DNA of 64,000 bases from Iamia sp. SCSIO 61187 (GCF_019443745.1 NZ_CP050948.1:1922001-1986000); one strand, 5' to 3'; positions 8,041-16,297 are shown, counted from the stretch's first letter. The notes: a model not told the origin generated them from the sequence alone. Program-made: numbers and translations.

Positions 8041-8705
8041 CGCAGCGGGAACCCGACCACGGCCTCGAGCTCGGCGATGGCGACGTCGGGGTCGTCGACC
8101 TTGATGGTCTGCATGCCCATCTCGCGCGCCGGCTTGAGGTTGACGCCCAGGTCGTCGAGGAAGACGGCCTCCTCGGGGGCGATGTCGAGCTCTTCGCAGG
8201 CGTGCTCGTAGAAGGCCGGGTCCGGCTTGCGGGTGCCGACCCGCGACGACTCGACGATGACGTCGAAGAGTCCGAGCACCGCCCTGTGCGGGTCGGACGC
8301 GCCCGACATCTCCTCGGCCCGCATCGACACCACGTTGTTCGTCAGCAGCGCCGTCTTCAGCCGCTCGGAGCACCGGCGCACGGCCTCGACCATCGCCGGG
8401 CGCAGCTCGCCGCGCAGGAGGCCGAGCACCTCCATCCCGCTGACCTCGCCGCCGAGCGCGCGGGCCTCCTCCTCGAACAGGGCGCTGAACTCCTCCAACC
8501 CGACCTCGTTGCGCTCGAGCCGGGCCCAGGCGTTGGTGTGGTGGTTGGTGGCGTTGACCCGGCGGAGGAAGCCGTCGGGCAGGCCGCGCTGGGCCTCGTA
8601 GTGGGCGAAGGCCTCGAACGGGCTGGACAGGATCACGCCGCCGAAGTCGAAGAGCACGGCGGTGATCGTCGCCGGCGCCGTCTCGGGCCGGGGGTCGGAC
8701 GCCAT
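8037..8705 (-). CDS. HAD-superfamily hydrolase (epoxide-hydrolase N-terminal/ACAD10 type)
   Basis: 222 residues from ATG 8705. HAD motifs in order: motif I F-D-F-G-G-V-I near residue 20 (nucleophile Asp in D-F-G-G-V), motif II L-L-T-N-N, motif III with the Lys of R-K-P-D-P, and motif IV F-L-D-D-L-G-V-N. A four-helix cap lies between I and II, as in the subgroup related to the phosphatase half of soluble epoxide hydrolase and ACAD10. Cytosolic; probably a phosphatase or dehalogenase of unknown substrate. Start and stop overlap the neighbouring genes, so translation is probably coupled. Confidence 0.85.
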   Translation of the reverse strand: MASDPRPETAPATITAVLFDFGGVILSSPFEAFAHYEAQRGLPDGFLRRVNATNHHTNAWARLERNEVGLEEFSALFEEEARALGGEVSGMEVLGLLRGELRPAMVEAVRRCSERLKTALLTNNVVSMRAEEMSGASDPHRAVLGLFDVIVESSRVGTRKPDPAFYEHACEELDIAPEEAVFLDDLGVNLKPAREMGMQTIKVDDPDVAIAELEAVVGFPLR

Positions 8706-10054
8706 CACGACCCACCGAGGAGGTCGAGGGCGACGGCCTCCCACATCTCGGTCGACAGCCGCAGCGACTCGACGTCGACCCGCTCGTCGTCGCCGTGGAA
8801 CATCCTCCCGTAGTCCTCGTAGCGGAACGAGCGGCTGAAGAGGCCGAAGCCGTACGCGGTGGCCCCCAGGCGGCGGAAGAAGCGGGCGTCGGTGGCGCCG
8901 GCGATCAGCATGGGCACGTTCTGGCTGCCCTCGTAGAACCGGCCGGCGACGCGGGCCAGCGTGTCCCACAGCGGCGAGTCCATGGGCGACTCCGAGGCCG
9001 GGTCGAACACGGCGGCCTCGACCGTCACGTCGTCGCGCAGGTCGCCGACCGCCTCGTGCACCATGCGCTCGATGTCGGCCGCGCTCTGCCCCGGCAGCGT
9101 GCGGATGTCGACCTCGAGCTCGACGGTGTCGGGGATCGTGTTGATCTTCGACCCGCCGCGGGCGATGTTCGGGCTGAGCGTCGTGTGGGTGCAGGCGTGG
9201 AAGAGCCGCGCCGTCCCGACGGGGAGCTGGTCGAGCCGCTCGTCGATCCGCTCGGCATCGAGGAGGGGAGCGGTCTTCTCGTCGGGCAGCCCCATCGCCT
9301 CCAGGTACCGGCGCCAGACCTCGCCGATCTGGGCCTCGGGCCGGAAGGCGGCGATGCGCCGCACGACCTCGGCCGCCTTCACCAGCGCGTTGTCGGTCTT
9401 GTACGGCTGCGACCCGTGGCCGGCCGTGCCCCGCACGGTGATGCGACACCAGTAGCAGCCCTTCTCGCCGACCATCACCGGCAGCTTGAGCCCGCCCGGG
9501 CTCTTCATGGGCATGCCCCCCGACTCGGTCAGCACGTAGTCGCAGCGGACGGCGTCGAGCTCGGCGTCGGCGAGGTGCTTGGCGCCCCACACCCCGGCCG
9601 CCTCCTCGTCGGCGACGGCCGCGAACACCAGCGTCCCCTCGGGCTTCCACCCGCGATCGGCCAGCCGCCGGGTCGCCACCGCCATCGACGCGGTGAGGTT
9701 CAACATGTCGACCGCGCCCCGGCCCCAGACCACCCCGTCGACCAGCTCGCCCCCGAAGGGGTCGCGCGACCAGGCGTCCTCGTTGACCGGGACGACGTCG
9801 GTGTGACCGAGCAGCGTGAGCGTCGGCGCCGTCGGGTCGCTGCCTTCGATGCGGGCGACCAGGCTCTGCCGGCCGGGGAGGGGTTCGTACACCTCCAGGT
9901 CGATGCCGGTGGGCTCGAGGACGGAGCGCAGGAGGTCGACCGACCGGGCCTCGTGGCCCGACACCTCGCGCCCGTCGTTGACGCACGCGTTGCGGATCAT
10001 GCGCTGCAGCAGATCCGTCACCTCGGCGGTCGGGTCGTCGTGGATGGTGGCCAT
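8705..10054 (-). CDS. M20-family zinc peptidase/deacylase
   Basis: 449 residues from ATG 10054. M20 landmarks: metal-binding L-L-G-H-T-D-V-V-P, bridging Asp in W-G-R-G-A-V-D-M, catalytic Glu in A-D-E-E-A-A-G, and a dimerisation insert with the T-L-S-P-N-I-A-R-G-G-S-K-I-N pattern typical of ArgE/DapE/carboxypeptidase members. Cytosolic, with no signal peptide. First gene of the operon, with a leaderless-type -10 at 10062. Its TGA shares one base with the HAD start codon. Specificity cannot be read from sequence; the 449-residue length suits the broad carboxypeptidase/aminoacylase subgroup more than DapE (about 375). Confidence 0.9.
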   Translation of the reverse strand: MATIHDDPTAEVTDLLQRMIRNACVNDGREVSGHEARSVDLLRSVLEPTGIDLEVYEPLPGRQSLVARIEGSDPTAPTLTLLGHTDVVPVNEDAWSRDPFGGELVDGVVWGRGAVDMLNLTASMAVATRRLADRGWKPEGTLVFAAVADEEAAGVWGAKHLADAELDAVRCDYVLTESGGMPMKSPGGLKLPVMVGEKGCYWCRITVRGTAGHGSQPYKTDNALVKAAEVVRRIAAFRPEAQIGEVWRRYLEAMGLPDEKTAPLLDAERIDERLDQLPVGTARLFHACTHTTLSPNIARGGSKINTIPDTVELEVDIRTLPGQSAADIERMVHEAVGDLRDDVTVEAAVFDPASESPMDSPLWDTLARVAGRFYEGSQNVPMLIAGATDARFFRRLGATAYGFGLFSRSFRYEDYGRMFHGDDERVDVESLRLSTEMWEAVALDLLGGS

Positions 10055-10061
10055 GGCGCGC

Positions 10062-10067
10062 AACCTA
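10062..10067 (-). promoter_or_regulatory. -10 element TAGGTT, leaderless promoter of the M20 operon
   Basis: Minus-strand TAGGTT 7 nt upstream of ATG 10054. It supports this start over in-frame ATG codons further upstream. Confidence 0.55.
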
Positions 10068-10163
10068 TCGACTGGCGCACGGCGGATCGGCAGGCGTGGC
10101 CTGGGCGCGTGTGGGGTCCCATCCGCGACGACCCTTGACGGACGTAGTTGACTCTCACACGTC

Positions 10164-11723
10164 ATGCCGACGCCTCGCACCATCCGTCACCACGTCATCG
10201 TCGACGGGTCGAACATCGCCACCGAGGGGAGGACGCTGCCGAGCCTCGCCCAGCTGGACGAGGCCGTGCGCGCCTTCCTCGAGGAGTTCCCCGACACGAC
10301 GATCACCGTCGTCGTCGACGCGACCTTCCAGCACCGCATCGAGGCGCCCGAGCGCGACGCCTACGAGGAGGCCGTGCTCGCCGGAGAGATCGTGTCCCCG
10401 CCGGCCGGCGCCGTCGGCCGCGGCGACGCCTTCATCGCCGCCGTGGCTCAGAAGGCCGATGCGACGATCCTCTCGAACGACTCCTTCCAGGAGCTCCACG
10501 GCGAGTACCCGTGGATGTTCGACGAGGGCCGGATCATCGGCGGCAAGCCCGTCGACGGCGTCGGGTGGGTCTTCGTGGCCCGCACCCCGGTGCGGGGCTC
10601 GATCAGCCGGCGCTCGCAGCGCGACGCCCGCAGCAAGCCCAAGGGCGCCAAGGGCGGCAAGGTCGACAAGGACGCCGCCGCCAAGGCCGTCGAGGCCGAG
10701 GTGAAGGCGCGTCGTGCCGCGAGCGGCGCACCAGGCGCCGCCGTCGAGCCGGCCTCCGACACCAGGGGGAAGGCCAAGGGTCGTGGGCGGGGCAAGGGCG
10801 GACGGGGTGCCGGCGCCGATGCCGCGCCCGATGTCGTCGCCGACGCGCCTGCCAAGCCCAAGCGCACGCGCAAGAAGGCGGCTGCCGCGCCCGTCGAGGA
10901 GCCGACGGCGGCCGACGCGCCCGACGACGGTGGGTCCGGGGGCGGCCGCGGTCGGCGGCGGCGCAGCGGGAGCAAGGCTCCCGAGGCGGTCAACGAGCCT
11001 CAGCGGTTCCTGGCGTTCGTCAGCACCCATCCCGTCGGGAGCGAGGTCGAGGCCGTCGTCGACCGGTTCTCCTCCCACGGTGCCTACGTCGTGGTCGACG
11101 GAGCGCAGTGCTACGTGCCGTTGCGCGCCATGGCCGATCCTCCCCCTCGCAGCGCCCGCGAGGTGCTGTCCATCGGGGAGTCACGCACCTTCGTCGTCGA
11201 GTCGTTCGACTCGCCACGGCGGAGCATCGACCTGGCCGTGCCAGGTCTTCTCCAGGTGACGGGTAGCTCCGTCCGCGAACCAGACACCTCCCAGGAGGAC
11301 ACCGACATGGCACCCGCCAAGAAGGCTGCGGCCAAGAAGGCTCCGGCGAAGAAGGCCGCGGCGAAGAAGGCTCCGGCCAAGAAGGCCGCGGCGAAGAAGG
11401 CTCCGGCCAAGAAGGCCGCGGCGAAGAAGGCTCCGGCGAAGAAGGCCGCTGCGAAGAAGGCTCCGGCGAAGAAGGCTCCGGCGAAGAAGGCTCCGGCGAA
11501 GAAGGCCGCGGCGAAGAAGGCTCCGGCGAAGAAGGCTCCGGCGAAGAAGGCTCCGGCGAAGAAGGCTCCGGCGAAGAAGGCTCCGGCGAAGAAGGCTCCG
11601 GCGAAGAAGGCTCCGGCCAAGAAGGCCGCGGCCAAGAAGGCTCCGGCGAAGAAGGCTCCGGCCAAGAAGGCCGCGGCGAAGAAGGCTCCGGCCAAGAAGG
11701 CTCCGGCCAAGAAGCGCGCCTGA
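10164..11723 (+). CDS. NYN/PIN-type RNase domain + S1-like domain + histone-H1-like (AKKAP)n tail
   Basis: 519 residues from ATG 10164 as one uninterrupted frame. Residues about 8-125 look like a NYN (Zc3h12a-like) nuclease: V-I-V-D-G-S-N-I-A, V-V-V-D-A-T-F, A-D-A-T-I-L-S-N-D-S-F, with acidic residues placed as for a metal site. A Lys/Arg/Ala-rich linker follows (about 145-275). Residues about 288-365 look like an S1/OB fold (V-E-A-V-V-D-R-F-S-S-H-G-A-Y-V). Residues 382-519 are M-A-P followed by 27 pentapeptides AKKAP/AKKAA, ending AKKRA. An RNA-processing protein tethered to nucleic acid by its basic tail is a reasonable reading, as inference. A strong Shine-Dalgarno and in-frame ATG at 11307 may also give the tail alone as a 138-residue histone-like protein. 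A 13-bp-stem terminator follows. Confidence 0.85.
   Translation: MPTPRTIRHHVIVDGSNIATEGRTLPSLAQLDEAVRAFLEEFPDTTITVVVDATFQHRIEAPERDAYEEAVLAGEIVSPPAGAVGRGDAFIAAVAQKADATILSNDSFQELHGEYPWMFDEGRIIGGKPVDGVGWVFVARTPVRGSISRRSQRDARSKPKGAKGGKVDKDAAAKAVEAEVKARRAASGAPGAAVEPASDTRGKAKGRGRGKGGRGAGADAAPDVVADAPAKPKRTRKKAAAAPVEEPTAADAPDDGGSGGGRGRRRRSGSKAPEAVNEPQRFLAFVSTHPVGSEVEAVVDRFSSHGAYVVVDGAQCYVPLRAMADPPPRSAREVLSIGESRTFVVESFDSPRRSIDLAVPGLLQVTGSSVREPDTSQEDTDMAPAKKAAAKKAPAKKAAAKKAPAKKAAAKKAPAKKAAAKKAPAKKAAAKKAPAKKAPAKKAPAKKAAAKKAPAKKAPAKKAPAKKAPAKKAPAKKAPAKKAPAKKAAAKKAPAKKAPAKKAAAKKAPAKKAPAKKRA
11293..11298 (+). promoter_or_regulatory. internal ribosome binding site AGGAGG
   Basis: AGGAGG lies 8 nt before the in-frame ATG at 11307, exactly where the basic repeat tail begins with M-A-P-A-K-K. 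The position suggests independent translation of the tail (11307-11723, 138 residues) besides the full fusion. Confidence 0.6.
11316..11720 (+). repeat. coding tandem repeat, 27 units of 15 bp (AKKAP/AKKAA)
   Basis: Exactly 27 consecutive 15-bp units encoding AKKA(A/P), the last AKKRA. The commonest unit reads GCGAAGAAGGCTCCG. Units 14-20 are uninterrupted AKKAP; earlier units mostly alternate AKKAA and AKKAP. The near-identical DNA makes copy number prone to slippage. Confidence 0.95.
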
Positions 11724-11746
11724 TCACATCGCGGACGAGGGTGCTC

Positions 11747-11773
11747 GAGGGGGCCGGTCCGACCGGCCCCCTC
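11747..11773 (+). terminator. strong hairpin after the NYN fusion gene
   Basis: Perfect 13-bp arms GAGGGGGCCGGTC (11747-11759) and GACCGGCCCCCTC (11761-11773), 24 bp after the stop. No U-tract, as is common in actinobacteria. Confidence 0.7.
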
Positions 11774-11818
11774 GGACCGCGACCGATCACGGCGGACGGG
11801 TCACCACCACCGTGGCCC

Positions 11819-11824
11819 TAGGGT
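11819..11824 (+). promoter_or_regulatory. -10 element TAGGGT, leaderless promoter of exonuclease III
   Basis: TAGGGT ends 7 nt before GTG 11832. Confidence 0.55.
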
Positions 11825-11831
11825 CGGCCGG

Positions 11832-12611
11832 GTGCGCATCGCCACCTGGAACGTCAACTCGCTGAAGGCCCGCATGCCGCGCGTCGAGGCGTGGCTGGCC
11901 GAGGCCGGCCCGGACGTGCTGTGCCTCCAGGAGACGAAGCTGGCCGACAGCGCGTTCCCCGCCCTGACCTTCCACGGCCTGGGCTACGAGTCGGTGCACC
12001 ACGGGGAGGGACGGTGGAACGGGGTGGCCATCCTCAGCCGCGTCGGCCTCGAGGACCCCGCTCCGGGCTGGACCGACGACGGCGAGCCCGACCCCGACGC
12101 CCGCATCGTGTGGGCCACGTGCGGCGGCGTGCGCGTGGCGAGCGTCTACGTGCCCAACGGGCGCGCCCTCGACCACGAGCACTACCGGTACAAGCTGGCC
12201 TGGCTGGCCCGGCTCCGAGCCCACCTGGCGACGCACCACGCGCCCACCGACCCGGTCGTCGTGGCCGGCGACTTCAACATCGCCCCGACCGACCTCGACG
12301 TCTGGGACCCCGAGGTCTTCATCGGCTCGACCCACGTGAGCGAGCCCGAGCGGGCCGCCCTCGCCGAGCTCGAGGGCTGGGGCCTGCACGACACCTACCG
12401 CCGGCTCCACCCCGAGCCCGGCCACTTCACCTACTGGGACTACCGGGCGGGCAACTTCCACAAGGGCCTCGGCATGCGCATCGACCTGCTCCTCGCCACC
12501 GCCCCCGTGGCCGACGCGGTCACCGCCGCGGTCATGGACCGCGACGCCCGCAAGGGCACCAAGCCGAGCGACCACGCTCCCGTGTACATCGACGTCGAAG
12601 GGACGCCATGA
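11832..12611 (+). CDS. xth: exodeoxyribonuclease III
   Basis: 259 residues from GTG 11832. Endonuclease/exonuclease/phosphatase fold with the ExoIII signatures in order: A-T-W-N-V-N-S-L (residues 4-11), L-Q-E-T-K (catalytic Glu), Y-V-P-N-G, G-D-F-N-I-A-P near residue 147, R-I-D-L-L-L near 220, and S-D-H-A-P-V at the C-terminus holding the catalytic Asp-His. Acts as a Mg-dependent AP endonuclease and 3'-5' exonuclease in base excision repair. Length is normal for the family (about 260). Its TGA overlaps the thioesterase ATG, so the two are co-transcribed although functionally unrelated. Confidence 0.96.
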   Translation: MRIATWNVNSLKARMPRVEAWLAEAGPDVLCLQETKLADSAFPALTFHGLGYESVHHGEGRWNGVAILSRVGLEDPAPGWTDDGEPDPDARIVWATCGGVRVASVYVPNGRALDHEHYRYKLAWLARLRAHLATHHAPTDPVVVAGDFNIAPTDLDVWDPEVFIGSTHVSEPERAALAELEGWGLHDTYRRLHPEPGHFTYWDYRAGNFHKGLGMRIDLLLATAPVADAVTAAVMDRDARKGTKPSDHAPVYIDVEGTP

Positions 12612-13327
12612 GCGACGACCAGACCCACCTCGTGACCTCGCCGCGCGTGGCGGCCCAGTCCGATGCCGACATCTCCCCCCGGCGGGAGGCCCTGCGCCGC
12701 ATCGCCGCGGCCAACCGCGACCTGATCGCCGACATGGTCGGCACCGAGGTCCCGCCCGACGACCTCGTCGCCGTGGCCGAGGAGCTCGAGGCCCTCGCCG
12801 CCCGCTTCCGCCAGGACCGCCCCCGCAGCATGTACGAGGGCATGGGCGAGGCCGCCCTCTCCGGCGGGGACTTCGGCTCCTTCTTCGACCACAGCCCCAT
12901 GATCGGACTGGCCAACCCGCTGGCCCCGCCGATCCGCCTCGAGTTCGGCGAGGACTCCGTCGTCGGCAAGGTGACCTTCGGGGCCGTGTACGAGGGGCCG
13001 CCGGGGACCGTGCACGGCGGCTTCGTCGCCGCCGCCTTCGACGAGGTGCTGGGCTCGGCCCAGTCGTTCTCCGGTGCGCCGGGCATGACCGCCCGGCTGA
13101 CCGTGAACTACCGGAAGCCGACGCCCCTCCACACCCCGCTCGAGATCGAGGGCCGCTTCGACCGGCGCGAGGGGCGCAAGGTCTTCACCACCGGGCGCAT
13201 CGTGGCCGACGGCGTCGTCACCGCCGAGGCCGAGGGGCTCTTCGTCTCGATGGACGCCGCCCGCTTCCGCAAGCTCGCCGAGGGCTTCGACCGCCGCATG
13301 GCCGCCGGCTTCCTCGGAACCGACTGA
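12608..13327 (+). CDS. PaaI-type hotdog-fold thioesterase
   Basis: 239 residues from ATG 12608, overlapping the xth stop as ATGA. The first 90 or so residues are a helical, charged extension; the hotdog domain covers roughly residues 105-225, with the family's H-G-G-F-V-A-A-A-F-D-E catalytic helix around residue 138. The fold hydrolyses acyl-CoA thioesters in the cytosol. The acyl group is unknown. Family members are usually about 140 residues, so the N-terminal extension is long. Confidence 0.85.
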   Translation: MSDDQTHLVTSPRVAAQSDADISPRREALRRIAAANRDLIADMVGTEVPPDDLVAVAEELEALAARFRQDRPRSMYEGMGEAALSGGDFGSFFDHSPMIGLANPLAPPIRLEFGEDSVVGKVTFGAVYEGPPGTVHGGFVAAAFDEVLGSAQSFSGAPGMTARLTVNYRKPTPLHTPLEIEGRFDRREGRKVFTTGRIVADGVVTAEAEGLFVSMDAARFRKLAEGFDRRMAAGFLGTD

Positions 13328-13342
13328 TCCTCGGTCACTCGC

Positions 13343-13358
13343 CTCGCGGGGACGCGAG
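13343..13358. terminator. short GC hairpin between convergent genes
   Basis: CTCGCG (13343-13348), loop GGGA, CGCGAG (13353-13358), midway between the thioesterase stop and the DUF2505 stop. It could serve both strands. Confidence 0.45.
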
Positions 13359-13364
13359 CTTCGG

Positions 13365-13856
13365 CTACCGCCCGAGGTACCTCTCGACGTCGTCGGCCTC
13401 GGCCTCGAGGTGCTCCTTCAGGCCGGACACGATGGCCTTCTCGACCGCCCCGGCGACGAGCAGGGCCTTCACCTTCAGGTCGCCGTCGATGCGCCGGACG
13501 GTGGCGTCGTCGCCGGAGGCCGAGTACCGGTAGGCGCCGGTGCACCGGAGCCGGTCGGCGTAGTGGTCGGGGTGGAGGGTCACCGCCACCGAGCGGGTGG
13601 CCAGGTCGTGCACCGACCGCTCGACCCAGGTGAGCTTCCGCGGGTCCACCACCGCCGTCACTGCCGGGCTGAGGTCGGCGACGAACTGGTACCGGATCCG
13701 CAGCGTGACCACGTCCCCGTCCTCGGACCGGTCGAGCACGTCGGGCGGCCCCAGCTTGTCGTTGCCGCCCAGGGCCTCGTACAGCTCGGCGCTGGCGTAG
13801 GCCCGGGCCACCTCGTCGACCGGAGCGGCGATGGTCTGGGTCAGGTCGAAGCGCAC
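13365..13856 (-). CDS. DUF2505 (SRPBCC-like) protein
   Basis: 163 residues from ATG 13856, 7 nt downstream of the helicase stop. The M-R-F-D-L-T-Q-T-I-A-A-P-V-D-E-V start and mixed alpha/beta pattern match actinobacterial DUF2505 proteins, a START/SRPBCC-like family of about 160 residues thought to bind hydrophobic ligands. No catalytic residues or targeting signals are seen. Third gene of the repeat-protein/helicase/DUF2505 unit. Function unknown. Confidence 0.85.
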   Translation of the reverse strand: MRFDLTQTIAAPVDEVARAYASAELYEALGGNDKLGPPDVLDRSEDGDVVTLRIRYQFVADLSPAVTAVVDPRKLTWVERSVHDLATRSVAVTLHPDHYADRLRCTGAYRYSASGDDATVRRIDGDLKVKALLVAGAVEKAIVSGLKEHLEAEADDVERYLGR

Positions 13857-13863
13857 GGGCAGA

Positions 13864-15840
13864 TCATGGCGCCCCCGCTGCGGCCGCGTGGGCCGACACG
13901 ATCCCGAGCAGGTCGTCGCCGTGCGTGTCGACCACCATGGGGCCCACGCCGAGGATGGCCCCCAGGGCGGCGCGGTCGGTGGGCCGGTGCCGGGCCACGT
14001 CGCCCAGAACCCGGTCGCTGGCGACCACCGCGGGGGCGATGCCGGCCCGGCGGGCGACCCGGGCCCGCCACGCGTGCAGCTCGTCGAGGAGGGCCCGGTC
14101 GAGGTCGTCGGCGACGGCCGTGCGGAGCGCGTCCCGGGAGCGGGCCAGCCCCTCGCCCGGATCCATGGTCATCAGCGCGTCGAGGTCGGCCTTGGCCGCG
14201 GCGAGGGCGTCGACGTAGCGCGACGGCCGACGAGCCACCGGGGCGTCGCGCATCGTCCGGGTGCTGGCCCACGAGATCCGCAACGTCTGCTCGGCCCGGG
14301 TGATGGCCACGTGGAGCAGGCGCCGCTCCTCGGCCTCGGCCTCGGGCGTCTTGGCGTAGGAGACGGGGACGAACCCCTCCTCCAGCCCGGCGATGTGCAC
14401 GACCGGCCACTCCAGGCCCTTGGCGGCGTGGAAGGTGACGAGGTGGACGGCGTCGACGCCGCCGGGTCCGTCGAGCCCCATGGCCGTCATCAGCCAGCCC
14501 CGCAGGTCGCCGACGGTGGCCTCCGGCTCCATGGCGCTGTACTCGCGGGCGAGGCGGACGAGCGCCTCCAGCGCCTCCGACCGCTGGCCGTCGCGGCCCC
14601 GGGCCGCCTGCTGCTCGGCCACGTAGTCGTCGAGGTCGACCACGACGGTGCGGAGCGGGTGGCCGTCGCCGGGGGCGACGTGGCGCAGGGCGGCACCGAT
14701 GTCGGCCCGGCCGGCCAGCGGCTCGGCCGTCCGGACGCGGAACGGGATCCGGGCCCGGGTGAAGGCGTCCTCGAACGGCTTCATCTGGCCGTTGGTGCGC
14801 ACCAGCACCGCCTGGCTGTCCCAGCGGGTCCCGGGGCCGTGCAACGTGCGCGCCGCCCGGGCCACGCCCCGGGCCTCCTCGTGCTCGTCGCCGTAGGCCA
14901 CCAGGACGGGGGGATCGCCGGCCGGGCGGCGGGCGAGGGGACGGGCCGCCCCGGGGCCCAGGACGGCGCCGGCGAGGTGGAGGATCTGCGGTGTCGAGCG
15001 GTAGTTGCCCCGCAGCTCGACGACGGCCGCCCCCTCGTGGTCCTGGGCGAAGCGGAGCAGGTAGCCGGCATCGGCGCCGTTCCAGCGGTAGATCGCCTGG
15101 TGCGGGTCGCCGACCACGCACAGGTCGGTCCGGTCGCCCAGCCACCCCGAGAGCAGCCGGTGCTGCAGCGGGTTCACGTCCTGGTACTCGTCGACGAACA
15201 GGTGGCGGAACCGCCAGCGCTGGGTGCGGGCGAACCCGGGCTCCTCGTCGAAGAGGTCGGCGCAGGTCCGCAGGATGTCGTCGAAGTCCATGACCCCACG
15301 GCGACGCTTGGCCTCCCGGTACTCGACGATGAGCGAGGCGACCTGCTCGAACGGGGCGCTGACCCTCCGGTCCTCCTGGTGGGCGGCGCTCGGGTAGTCG
15401 TCGGCCGAGATGTCGCGGGCGCCGGCCCACTCGATCTCCGACGCCAGCTCGGGGACGGGCAGGTGGCCCCGGCCGGGGAGCTCCCGCAGGAGGTGGCCCT
15501 TGTGCTGGAGGAGGGAGGGGAGGGTGGTGCCCCGGTCGTGCGACCAGATGCGGACCTGCGCCCACGCCATGGCGTGGAGCGTCCCCACGTGGGGCCGGTC
15601 CCGCAGGCCCATGCGCGCCAGGCGGGTGCCCATCTCCGTCGCCGCCTTGCGGGTGAAGGTCAGGGCCAGGACGTGGCGGGGGTCGGCGGTCCCGACGGCG
15701 ACGCGGTAGGCGATGCGACGGGTCAGGACCCGCGTCTTGCCCGACCCGGCGCCGGCGATGATGCACAAGGGGTGGGTCGTCTCGGTGACGGCCCGCCGCT
15801 GGTCGGGGTCGAGGTCGGCGAGCAGGCGCGCCGTCTCCAC
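13864..15840 (-). CDS. UvrD/PcrA-family (UvrD2-like) ATP-dependent DNA helicase
   Basis: 658 residues from GTG 15840. SF1A helicase motifs in order: Q-motif L-D-P-D-Q-R-R-A-V, Walker A A-G-A-G-S-G-K-T (residues 29-36), motif Ia A-L-T-F-T-R-K-A-A, motif II V-D-E-Y-Q-D (about 222), motif III V-G-D-P-H-Q-A-I-Y-R-W, motif IV N-Y-R-S-T, motif V V-T-F-H-A-A-K-G-L-E-W, motif VI V-A-I-T-R-A. The C-terminal 80 residues resemble an HRDC-type DNA-binding domain, as in mycobacterial UvrD2. No UvrB-interaction tail is evident. Unwinds DNA 3' to 5' in repair. GTG 15840 lies 1 nt after the upstream repeat gene's stop, implying coupling. Confidence 0.93.
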   Translation of the reverse strand: METARLLADLDPDQRRAVTETTHPLCIIAGAGSGKTRVLTRRIAYRVAVGTADPRHVLALTFTRKAATEMGTRLARMGLRDRPHVGTLHAMAWAQVRIWSHDRGTTLPSLLQHKGHLLRELPGRGHLPVPELASEIEWAGARDISADDYPSAAHQEDRRVSAPFEQVASLIVEYREAKRRRGVMDFDDILRTCADLFDEEPGFARTQRWRFRHLFVDEYQDVNPLQHRLLSGWLGDRTDLCVVGDPHQAIYRWNGADAGYLLRFAQDHEGAAVVELRGNYRSTPQILHLAGAVLGPGAARPLARRPAGDPPVLVAYGDEHEEARGVARAARTLHGPGTRWDSQAVLVRTNGQMKPFEDAFTRARIPFRVRTAEPLAGRADIGAALRHVAPGDGHPLRTVVVDLDDYVAEQQAARGRDGQRSEALEALVRLAREYSAMEPEATVGDLRGWLMTAMGLDGPGGVDAVHLVTFHAAKGLEWPVVHIAGLEEGFVPVSYAKTPEAEAEERRLLHVAITRAEQTLRISWASTRTMRDAPVARRPSRYVDALAAAKADLDALMTMDPGEGLARSRDALRTAVADDLDRALLDELHAWRARVARRAGIAPAVVASDRVLGDVARHRPTDRAALGAILGVGPMVVDTHGDDLLGIVSAHAAAAGAP

Positions 15841-15841
15841 G

Positions 15842-16267
15842 TCAGCGGTCGAGGACGGCGGACGCGAGGGCCAGGGTGCCCACGGCCAGGCCGACCACCC
15901 GCGCCGGCGCGACCGGCGCCCCGTCGGCACCGTCGCCCCGGCTCCGGCGGCGCCCGCCGAGGTGGAACGCCTTGCCCACGCTGAGGATGCTGCCGACCGA
16001 TCCGACGCTGAGGATGCTGCCCGCCGACCCCACGCTCAGGATGCTGCCCGCCGACCCCACGCTCAGGATGCTCCCCGACGACCCGACGCTGAGGATGCTC
16101 CCGGCGGATCCGATCGAGAGCAGGCAGCCGGCCGACAGGATCGAGAGCTGGGAGCTGACGGACAGGATCGAGAGGTCCGCGTGCGCCGACAGCAGAGACA
16201 GGCGGCTGTGGGTCGACCAGCCCCCGGGCGGGATGCGGAGCCGGGTCGACGAGCGGGTGGGGAGCAC
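15842..16267 (-). CDS. nonapeptide-repeat (SILSVGSxG) membrane protein, function unknown
   Basis: 141 residues from GTG 16267; this start is supported by a TACCGT -10 element 7 nt upstream. After about 23 polar residues come eight 9-residue units with consensus S-I-L-S-V-G-S-x-G plus one shortened unit (residues about 24-101). A basic R-R-R-S-R patch follows, then one C-terminal hydrophobic segment (about residues 120-138) that could span the membrane. The regular Ser/Gly/hydrophobic spacing suggests a small beta-solenoid or stacking fibre. I recall similar SILS-type repeats in other actinobacterial hypothetical proteins but know no function. It heads the transcription unit of the helicase. 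Confidence 0.7.
   Translation of the reverse strand: MLPTRSSTRLRIPPGGWSTHSRLSLLSAHADLSILSVSSQLSILSAGCLLSIGSAGSILSVGSSGSILSVGSAGSILSVGSAGSILSVGSVGSILSVGKAFHLGGRRRSRGDGADGAPVAPARVVGLAVGTLALASAVLDR
15965..16198 (-). repeat. 27-bp coding repeats of the SILSVGSxG protein
   Basis: Tandem 27-bp periodicity encoding S-I-L-S-V-G-S-(A/S/V)-G. The five units nearest the C-terminus are almost identical in DNA; the upstream three are diverged and one is shortened to 18 bp. Confidence 0.85.
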
Positions 16268-16274
16268 GGTGACG

Positions 16275-16280
16275 ACGGTA
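16275..16280 (-). promoter_or_regulatory. -10 element TACCGT of the repeat-protein/helicase unit
   Basis: Minus-strand TACCGT ends 7 nt before GTG 16267, indicating a leaderless transcript. Confidence 0.5.
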
Positions 16281-16297
16281 CCGCGGGCATCCTCCGG

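Noticed and set aside
11111-11710. Antisense frame of the AKKAP array giving a long AGAFFAGAFFA hydrophobic protein
   Set aside because: Pure reverse-complement shadow of the repeat; no promoter or ribosome site.
15965-16198. CRISPR-like periodicity (27-bp repeats), and likewise the 15-bp repeats at 11316-11720
   Set aside because: Units are contiguous without unique spacers and keep reading frame, so they are coding tandem repeats.
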